DNA from: Eutreptiella sp. 'Long Island Sound 2002'
Lineage: Eukaryota; Euglenozoa; Euglenophyceae; Eutreptiales; Eutreptiaceae
NCBI GenBank assembly: GCA_964036045.1
Contig: OZ038380.1
Coordinates: 70,695,137-70,759,136, forward strand
Length of the DNA: 64,000 nt
Direction: 5' to 3'
Position numbers and translations under genes: made by a program. Shown here piece after piece: positions 57,016 through 64,000 of the stretch. Every line of letters starts with the position of its first letter. Position 1 is the stretch's first letter. Below the pieces are notes generated by a model. It saw only the letters and a program-made list of their open reading frames with translations. It was not told the DNA's origin and did not search any database.

Positions 57016-58473
57016 TCACAGGCAACAATGGTCTAGGTTTGTGTGGTGATCTGATGTCCATTTCTTGCTACACCGGAACCGCCGCTGTAGAGTCTAAAGG
57101 TACTGCATGTCGGTTAGAAGCCGTCTTCGTGTAGGGCTTGCATACGTTTGTACACTTATGGGCCCTTGCCCATGTTGTGCCCTTTTGGTCGCATCCCACC
57201 CATGCCACCAAATTCTATTGTCAATGGTGTGGTTGTCCACAACCACTTGGATGAATTGGATGGCAGCAGCACACTCCATCCTCACCTTCCCCTTGCTGTT
57301 TGCCTGGTCATTATTTAATGAGGCAGCGGTGCAAGTTCGTGCTGCAAGCCGTGCCTCATCTAGAACCGGTTGCAGCATGGTGCGTGACACAGTGGCCGGT
57401 GCCTTCCCTTTCAATTGTACAACTAGGTCCCCTATCCCGTTGATGCCACACAACTGGACACGGAGGACCCCATGGAGGCCATAATCAGGCACTCGCCTAT
57501 CACTCGTAATGGTCCTATGTATAGCACCTATGGCAACAGTCCCTTCCCAGTTGCCGTCTATTGCACTTGCTGTGCCAAAGGTAGCAAGGCAAACAGCACG
57601 GTCGCGCATGCAGACCCAACACACGGTGGCACCAGGGGATTCTGCCTTCCAGTTTTGGCAGCCCGCCATGAGCACCTGTGCTTTCCCATCTGCACACAGA
57701 AAAAAAAGGGACTGCCTATCGTTCCCTTCCGTATCTTTAAAACTTACGGTTGCGGCCTCGCGCAACTCGTCATTAAAATCAATTTCTTGGGAGACCGCGT
57801 TGAGGGTCTCCCGCTTTTCACTGCCCCCCAGTAGCCACCAACTAGATAGTTGGTTGGGGCTGGCGGTGCCACCAAGCGTGCAATGGACGTACGAGGCCTC
57901 ATGCCGCGATGTACCATCCACCGCAATAGGCAACCAATGGAGCCGTCGGTCCCCGGGCTGCATGATGTCCGAGGGTGGGGGTGGTCGACACTTGAACAGG
58001 TGGCCGACGCGGTCACGTAGGTAGCAGGCCGCACCATGGATGGCTGTGTCGTCTCCCGTATAGGCTGTGAACGCCCGGGACTCCGGGACCGCTAGCTGCC
58101 GAAGCATGCCGTACACCTGGTCCCATATCACACCGTACGTCATGCTCCCCACTAGGTACCGCGACTCCGTCCTAGAGAGGTGCAATGACCGGATCCGCCA
58201 GACGGCCATAATCTACTTCTCCTCCATGGTGGGCTCAAGCTGGACCGTCATTACAGCTCTTGTTTCGGGGGCAAGCACCATTTGCCCCGTGTCGGGCAGG
58301 TACTTGACGGTGTAGGGTGCTGCAAGCTCCTTGGTAACAACTTGCTGGAGCTCTTGTAGGCGCCTCCGTTGTGTACGACCCGCTAACAAATGGAATGGCT
58401 CCTTGTGCCGCGGCATGGTGTTAGGTACAATACTTGTGGAATGGGGGAGGCATTTATCGCAGGTTTCTACCAT
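57016..58473 (-). CDS. Family A transposase-like gene, copy 3, nearly intact
   Basis: Starts at ATG 58471-58473 (MVETCDKCLPHSTSIVPNTM). It reads through TAG (58213-58215): EPTMEEK, TAG, IMAVWRIRSLHLSRTESRYL. It then stays open for 371 codons: LHWLPIAVDGTSRHEASYVH, LCADGKAQVLMAGCQNW, TVCWVCMRDRAVCLATFG, VPDYGLHGVLRVQLCG. A second TAG (57094-57096) in MQYL, TAG, TLQRRFRCSKKW leads to TGA at 57016-57018. About 485 residues with no frame shift, the best single case for UAG as a sense codon. CDKC near the start and CWVC may bind zinc. It lacks the His-rich C-terminal block of copy 1, so it may be 3' truncated or a different subfamily. Low decay suggests recent activity. Confidence 0.65.
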
Positions 58474-58514
58474 CCCCCTGCCCCGGGCAACTAAATTCTC
58501 TGGGAATCTAGTGT

Positions 58515-58680
58515 AATTCGCACGCAATTGGACGAAATTCACAGAAATTCGTACGAAAGTCGTACGAATTTCGTGCGAATTTCACGTGAATGAATGTGTG
58601 TGAATATTGAGGCAATGTGAAATTCGAACGAAATTCGTACGAATTTCGTACGAATTTTACGTGAATGTGAGAGAATTTTT
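58515..58680. promoter_or_regulatory. TTCGTACGAA-type tract upstream of family A copy 3
   Basis: Two groups of 11-bp words (ATTCGTACGAA) flank an asymmetric centre containing GAATGTGTGTGAATATTGAG and GCAATGTGAAA. The tract begins about 44 bp upstream of the ATG at 58473. The same centre occurs in opposite orientation in the tract at 60590-60750. Confidence 0.6.
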
Positions 58681-58689
58681 TCCGAGGAA

Positions 58690-58985
58690 AACATTTGACT
58701 CATCCTTTTGCCCTCGTTGGCCCTCACAAAGCAAGCACACGATGGAGCTCAGGGGTTACCACACACCCAGTCAAATGGTCATCATTTCGGCTGACAAACA
58801 TTCAGCAATGTAACAGATTAGGGGGCATATGATACCCGAACTAAAATACAAACAGTGCTGAAGAAAATTTCGCAAAGTGGAGGGGGAGTACCCCACATGT
58901 GTGCAAACTGCCCATGCCTCAGGGGAGGGGGGGCAGGATATTTGTACATATATTCATATATAAACATGTACAAATAACATTCGTG
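58690..58985. other. Intergenic spacer
   Basis: AT-rich with TATATTCATATATAAACATG near 58950. No gene seen. It lies 3' of the coiled-coil gene that ends at 58990. Confidence 0.4.
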
Positions 58986-58989
58986 GAGG

Positions 58990-60500
58990 TTAGAAGGGAC
59001 AAGTGGTCCCGAAGTTAAAGGGTGAGCTACGCCCCCCCCCTCTTGGAGCAGAGCTCCGGCTAGCGGAGCCCTGGGAGCTCTGCACCACCGTCTCAAACAA
59101 GGGGGGGTCCATGGCCGCCGGCGTGAGGCGGCGGGGGGGGGAACGCACATCCTCTAGTGCGGCACTCACCCTGGGGGCGTTGGGGGCCACACTGTCCACA
59201 TCGGCCTTCTGGCCACTGGCCATCATGGCCATCTGCAGGCCGGTGGACACCGCCGACATCTGGCCGGCGCATGCCTCGGCCTGGGCTGGCCAGGCCTGTG
59301 CGCCTGGCAGAAGGTACCGGACACCGGCGGCACTGCCCCCCCCCCCCCCCGCCCTGTCACCCGGGGGGGCCTCGGCACCCCAAGGCCCCTCCCCTGCTTG
59401 TGCCGGTGGCTTTGCCTTGCGCGCCGTCCCCAGGTCGCGCTCCAGGGTTTTCACCCTGGCGACCAGGCGGTCCCGCTCCTTGGTGACGTCCGCCAACTGC
59501 GACTTGGCGGCCCGCCTGTCGTCGTTGGCCCTAGACAGGCGGGCCTCGAGGTCGCGGTTGGCGGCCTCCGCGCTGATCCCAGGCGCCTCCCACGCCCCCG
59601 CCCGCTGCAGCTGCTGCTGCTGCTCCACCCACTTGTGCACCGCCCCCCTCTGCCCCCGCCTCGCCCCCGGCTCCGCCCGCTCCAGCGGGGCCGTACGCGG
59701 GGCTTTCGGGGGGGGGGGGGGGGGCTCGGTGTCCCCTTGGGGGGGGGCGGCCTTTCCGCTTCCGGGTCGAGGGGGTGGGGGGGGGGGTTCGTCCTCCCCC
59801 TCGACGTCAATGACGTCAGCCCCCCCCATCTTCCGCTGCCTCCCCACATGGACGCGCATGGCAAGCCATGCCACGTCCACCCACTGCGGCCTCCGCTTGT
59901 CCCACCCCGTGACCACATTCAGCCCAAATACCCGAGCCGTGGTCACCGTCCCCTCCTCTCCAATCTGCGCCGGCCCCGTCTGCACCCACCAGTGCCCACT
60001 CACAAGCCTGTAGGCAAACAGGCCCACCAACTCCTACCCCTATGGCAGGTTGAATCCCCCCACGACCACAATGGGGCAGGGGAAACATGCGGAGGGTGCC
60101 CTGCACCTCCCGGGACTCCAAGACCATGTCCCACACGGCAGAGAGATGCCGCTGCCGCCCATGGGGCCTGGGCGGCACCTTCTGCGTCTAGGCCGGATCC
60201 GGCTGCCTGCGGGCAAGGGTAACCCGGTCCAGGGGAGGCTCGGTGTGGGCAGTGCCCAGGTCCTCGCGGGACGGCATGGGGACGACCACCTCGCGCGGCG
60301 CATGCCCCGCACCGGTGCTGGCCGCCCCCTGCGGAACGTCCGGAGCGCCGTGAGCCCTGACTGCGCCCTCTGCCGGCCTCTCTCGGGGTCCGTCCACCAC
60401 CAGTGCCTCCGGGCGCCTCGCCGTGCTCCATGGGCAATCGGGGCCGGGGCTTGAACCGGCGCGAGGCGTGGTGCCGAATGTCCGGCGACCACACGTAGAA
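58990..60500 (-). CDS. Pro-rich and coiled-coil protein with three in-frame TAG codons
   Basis: The 5' part gives RPEALVVDGPRERPAEGA and ARRQPDPA, TAG (60188-60190), TQKVPPRPHGRQRHLSAVWD. After a frame change in a CCCC run come VVVGGFNLP, TAG (60040-60042), G, TAG (60034-60036), ELVGLFAYRLVSGHWWVQTG and QWVDVAWLAMRVHVG. A disordered Pro-rich linker (EDEPPPPPPRPGSG) follows, then a coiled coil (EAANRDLEARLSRANDDRRA, VTKERDRLVARVKTLERDLG) and a C-terminal tail. The end is TAA at 58990-58992, or a TGA 13 codons on if UAA is sense. The N-terminal globular part has a WWVQTGPAQIG block of unknown family. No clear Met start; the plus-strand frame of similar length is antisense. Confidence 0.55.
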
Positions 60501-60589
60501 CGGGACCTACACACGGGGACAAGTGTGCAAGGCACCAATTGAGAATGGAGGAGCAAACATGGAATGACGCAACAACGAAACGAAGAAAT

Positions 60590-60750
60590 TGGACGAAATT
60601 CAAAGAAATTCGTACGAAATTCGTACGAATTTCGTACCAATTTCACATTGCCTCCATATTCACACACATTCATTCCGTGAAATTCGTACGAAATTCGTAC
60701 GAGTTTCGTACGAATTTCGTATGAATTTCACGTGAATTTCGTTCAATTTG
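60590..60750. promoter_or_regulatory. TTCGTACGAA-type tract upstream of the 59-60.5 kb gene
   Basis: CGTACG words recur at 11-bp steps on both sides of a centre CACATTGCCTCCATATTCAC followed by ACACATTCATTC. This is the reverse complement of the centre at 58515-58680. It is both upstream of the gene that begins near 60500 and at the TGA (60743-60745) of the next gene. Confidence 0.6.
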
Positions 60751-62686
60751 CCAATAAACAAAGCAAACACACAAGCAAGCACACCTTGCAATCACAGGGG
60801 CATGTGATTGACCATGCCCCGGCCTTCGAGCATCTGGCCGACCGCCCTGCTGCGGCCGTATTCGCCACATGCCACAGCGTGGTCGGCCGCACCGGGGGAG
60901 CAACGCCCGACATTGCGAAGTGGATCTCCGGCTCTGCATCGACGTTATCCTCCTTGCAGACCTTGACCTGGTGCACGCTCCCAACGAAGAAGAGCATACA
61001 CTGCTCGCCGACCTCGATGACGGCGAGGTCGGAGGCCGGGGCCGACCGGGAGAGGAAGGTGGGGTGGTAGGGGTAGGTGGGGGGCAGGCCGGGACTGCCT
61101 CGGGGGGGTCGGCGAAGAGGGCCTGGGCAGCGGCCCCGTCCCACAACCCCACCCTCCCAACCGCCCCCTTCCCCACCCACAACACCTGGTGCACGCTGGG
61201 GAAGTCCCAGCTCGACAAATCCCCAGCAACGGCCAAGGCCTTCTTGGGGGGGGGGGGTCCAGGTGCGTGGTGTTGGGCTGGTGGTGGCAGTGCCCGCGGT
61301 CGGGGGTCCACAAGTTAAAAAGAGCCCCGTGCAGCCCATCCTTGACGTCAGGGGGGGCGGGCAACCCATGGTGGCGGCTGGTGGCCACCATCAGCAGGAT
61401 GTCCCCCCTCTGCAGCTGAATGGTGTCCTAGCGCGCCTCCCCCTCCTCCCCCAGGGCCGTCCCCGCCTGCACCGCCACCTGGTAGTCCTCTGACAAGCAG
61501 AGGAAGCTACTAAGGAGGCACCCCGAGATGTCCCTGCTGTCCGGGGGGGGGCACCTCGGGGTGGGTGGCGACATCGTAGTGGGGGAGCTTGGCCCCACTC
61601 CCCACACTCGCCACGATGACGCTGCCCGGTGTCACTAAGTGGAGGTCCCCAACCTGAGGGACACTTGCGGTGAGGTGGGGGTGGAACTTCTTGAAGAGAG
61701 GCCCCCCGACCCCCGACCCGAAGGTGCTTTTGCTTTGCCAACGCCGGAGGAGCTCAGGATCCCTGGCCTGATCTTGACTCTGAGAGGCGTTGAGAAGCAG
61801 CTCAAAATTTTTCCATACGACTTTTTTGTTGCCGCTACCCCATGCCTTCATCACCTTGTTCCACCCCACCTCGCAATCCCGTGGTTCCACAAGCCCCCGA
61901 AGCACAATGTAGCCGTTCCCATCAACAAAGAGGGGCGGCTGGGAGGGGCCAACCCTGTCGGGGGCGGGGTCGGGGTTGCCCATCACCCCATGAGGGGGGT
62001 CGGGAAGGGGTTCGGTGCGGAGGGGTGGTTCACTCGAAATGAAGGGGGTGGCGCATGAGGCACCACGGTACCATTGCAAAGAAGTTGTATTGTAGAAGGT
62101 GGGGTGGGTGATGTCGGGGATGTGCACCTGTGGAGGGATGGTGGGATGGAAAGGGGCAATGCCCAAATCATCCCACCACCGGGGGTTGGCAAGGTGCCAG
62201 GAGAAGGGGTAAAAGGAGTGGTCGGCCGGTGCACCTGCAGCAAGATCGTGCAGGCACACCATGTGGCAGTGGGGGGGGGGTATGCACGAGGTTAGTGGTG
62301 GGGTACACCTGGACGTGGGCGTCCCCAGGCTTCCCCACAGGGTTAGTGCGCATGGAATTGAGGAGTTGGTCAAGGCTGGAAGGTTGAGGGGTCAGATGCA
62401 CAAATTTAAGGGAGGGGGGTTGGCGGCGAAGTTCCCTCCACAACGTTGTGGCCCAGCCCCTCCCCCCAAGGTAGGAGTTGCGGGTGGGGCTACGCAGGTT
62501 GATGTGGATCACATCGGGGGAGGGGTCGAGGGATGCTGCCCAGCCCACAACATCATCCGCCCCCCGTGCCCCCGACAGGTGCGTCGCCTCCTCCAATTGA
62601 TGGTGGGCGACGGGGAGGGCTTCGTAGGGGGCGAGGGTGTCGGCTGCGGGGTCGGGGCGCGAGGCCAAGCAGGCGAGCTGGGACAT
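60743..62686 (-). CDS. 2OG/Fe(II) dioxygenase-like protein, large
   Basis: ATG at 62684-62686 (MSQLACLASRPDPAADTLAP). About 645 residues in four frames, with changes at G-runs near 62275, 61545, 61250 and 61080. The metal motif HYD is in KLPHYDVATHPE (His 61579-61581). Then EGEAR, TAG (61428-61430), DTIQLQRGDILLMVATSRHH gives the distal His about 70 residues on, followed by GLHGALFNLW. This H-x-D...GDILL...H order is the usual core of the fold. N-terminal VDGNGYIVLRGLVEPRDCEV recalls the start of many 2OG oxygenases. The C-terminal part has VIEVGEQCMLFFVGSVHQVK; no named domain. TGA 60743-60745 ends it. All breaks sit on homopolymers, so the gene may be intact in the organism. Substrate unknown. 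Confidence 0.6.
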
Positions 62687-62764
62687 GGTCTGCTAGGACA
62701 TGGTCAAAAGAAGATGCGAAGAAAGGCTTTGAGAGCTATGAGAAAGCGAAACAGAAGAAATGAG

Positions 62765-62900
62765 GGTAAATTCGTACGAAATTCATATGAATTTCGTACG
62801 AATTCGTACGAAATTCGTGCGCATTTCACATTCTCGTGAATCTGTGAATCTAGCGTGAATTTATGCGTGAATTTGGGTGCGTGAATTTCACATTCACGCG
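62765..62900. promoter_or_regulatory. TTCGTACGAA-type tract upstream of the large dioxygenase gene
   Basis: AAATTCGTACGAAATTCATA, TTTCGTACGAATTCGTACGA and several GTGAATTT words. It starts about 80 bp upstream of the ATG at 62686, close to the 44-80 bp seen for the other three tracts. Confidence 0.6.
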
Positions 62901-63083
62901 AATCTCACCAAATGTGTTGAACCATGTGGCTACTTCAATCCTCCAATTTGCACACATTTGTTGGATCTCACTTTGGGCCAAGATAGCACAAGAAGCGCAC
63001 ACGATGGCACCAAGTTACAAGCAAAACACAGCAAAAATAGGTGAAATTCGGGGTACCGTGAATCGCGGATTCAAACGGCCGGT
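62901..63083. other. Intergenic spacer
   Basis: No coding signal. It lies between the tract upstream of the dioxygenase gene and the TGA of the next minus-strand gene. Confidence 0.35.
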
Positions 63084-63961
63084 TCACAAAGGGTACACAT
63101 ACACTGTGCAGCGGGTCCCAGAATCTTGGGGCCTGCCCACAATGGGGGGGTTCTCATTGAAAATGGGTGCCTTCTCTGAGAGAGGCACCCTATCCAGATC
63201 TTCCAAAAGACTGTCCAGTTGCACAGCACTCAAAAAATCGTGCTCGATCAAGTGGTTCACCACCAGCCTCCCCCTGGTGGTGAACACAAGATCATTGGGG
63301 TCCCTATTAAAGGCCCCCAAGGGCTCGGCGGCAACCACCTCCTCCGCCTCCCCAATAAGGGGGGGTGTGTTGCCCCAAAAGGAAAAAGAATCACCCCCTG
63401 CCCCGAAACAATGTTGGGAGTGGTGACCCCATACCACTCACGCTCCCACTCCCTTGTGGGGCAAAGGGAGTGCATGGGGTGCTTCGTTTCGGGGTCGTCA
63501 GTGCATACCCGGTGGGTGTTGTGGGTGAGGGGTTGGGGAAACCAACCATCCGACTTCCCCTTCCCCTTACCAGGTCGGATCCTTACCTTTTGGATACTAA
63601 TCATGAGGGGGTTGTGGGGCTTGTCCTTCCCCCTCCCACCCCCCACCTCCACCACCTCCACCACTTCCTCCTCCACTTCCTCCTCTTCCTCCTAACCCAC
63701 ATAAAGGGTCGTCTTCGTCCTCGCACCCTTCTCGGCATGGGCGGTGACATACTCCACCACCGCATCCACATCCTCCGGATGAAGCTGGATCAAAAATCCA
63801 GCAACCCCTGGATTTACCTTTAGCAACTCGAAGATGTAGTTGCTGACAACCAGGGGGTCTTTCTGGTCGGCCATGAAGGGGGACTTATGGACGATGAGTC
63901 CAAAGTCCACACCATGTTCGAAACGACTCGCCACAGGGCGCCTCTGATTGATGTCACCCAT
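63084..63961 (-). CDS. Unrecognised acidic-linker protein, 5' end possibly beyond window
   Basis: From ATG 63959-63961 (MGDINQRRPVASRFEHGVDF) the frame gives YIFELLKVNPGVAGFLIQLH and KTTLYVG. TAG (63692-63694) is read in frame into a run of Glu and VVEVVEVGGGRGKDKPHN, then ISIQKVRIRPGKGKGKSDGW. A frame change in a seven-C run near 63360 leads to EAEEVVAAEPLGAFNRDPND, RGRLVVNHLIEHDFLSAVQL and IVGRPQDSGTRCTVYVYPL, ending at TGA 63084-63086. The frame is open upstream of the Met to the window edge, so the start may lie outside. About 290 residues here. Two small globular parts around an acidic, then basic, linker. Family not recognised. Confidence 0.5.
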
Positions 63962-64000
63962 CGTAAACCCCTCGGGACCGCCAAGGCGACGGACCCCAAG

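Noticed and set aside
59003-60013. 336-codon plus-strand frame
   Set aside because: It mirrors the minus-strand coiled-coil protein with EAANRDLEARLSRANDD; the plus-strand reading is Cys/Ser/Pro-rich without structure.
50557-64000. Integrated giant virus or other large DNA virus
   Set aside because: Dense one-strand genes with repeated upstream motifs made me consider it, but no capsid, packaging ATPase, polymerase or other hallmark gene is visible, and family A copies suggest mobile elements.

Overview
The window looks like a repeat-rich nuclear contig from a eukaryote. Coding traces are split by introns and by 1-nt frame breaks. Half of the window is one satellite array, and no bacterial operon, rRNA or tRNA gene was seen. 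The strongest clue to identity is the genetic code. At about 20 places a protein-like frame runs straight through TAG and continues in the same frame, while gene ends fall on TGA. This suggests UAG (possibly also UAA) is read as an amino acid, probably Gln. That code is known from some ulvophycean green algae (Cladophorales, Dasycladales, Trentepohliales), ciliates, diplomonads and oxymonads. With the GC-rich genes and 2OG-dioxygenase genes beside transposase-like genes, a green alga is my best guess, but this is inference.

Layout. 1-3.9 kb: a Lys/Ser-rich minus-strand tail, a plus-strand gene with one well supported intron, and 16-bp palindromes spaced every 60-61 bp. 3.9-9.3 kb: seven tandem copies of a 777-bp unit that carries the 5' end of the minus-strand gene at 3.0-3.95 kb. 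9.4-11.3 kb: a broken minus-strand gene. 11.5-13.9 kb: a decayed transposase-like gene (here family A) flanked by GCGTGCGTAAA-type tracts. 14-16.4 kb: minisatellites, a coiled-coil gene and a gene fragment. 16.4-49.0 kb: about 168 monomers of a 194-bp satellite with higher-order structure and a 200-N gap. 49.0-50.4 kb: three copies of a 440-bp double foldback. 50.6-64 kb: a GC-rich gene island, nearly all minus strand.

The right-hand island holds two more family A copies (51.7 and 57.0 kb), three genes with 2-oxoglutarate/Fe(II) dioxygenase signatures (53.4, 55.4 and 60.7 kb), coiled-coil and Pro-rich proteins, and a 2OG-zinc-finger fusion. Genes are separated by short palindromic tracts just upstream of their 5' ends: TTCGTACGAA type before four genes, CGCGATAAC type before others. 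2OG dioxygenases of the TET/JBP class travelling with DNA transposons are known from fungi and algae. The cluster may therefore be a transposon-linked, possibly DNA-modifying gene set, but that role is inferred. Many frame breaks sit on C or G runs and could be sequencing errors rather than true decay.
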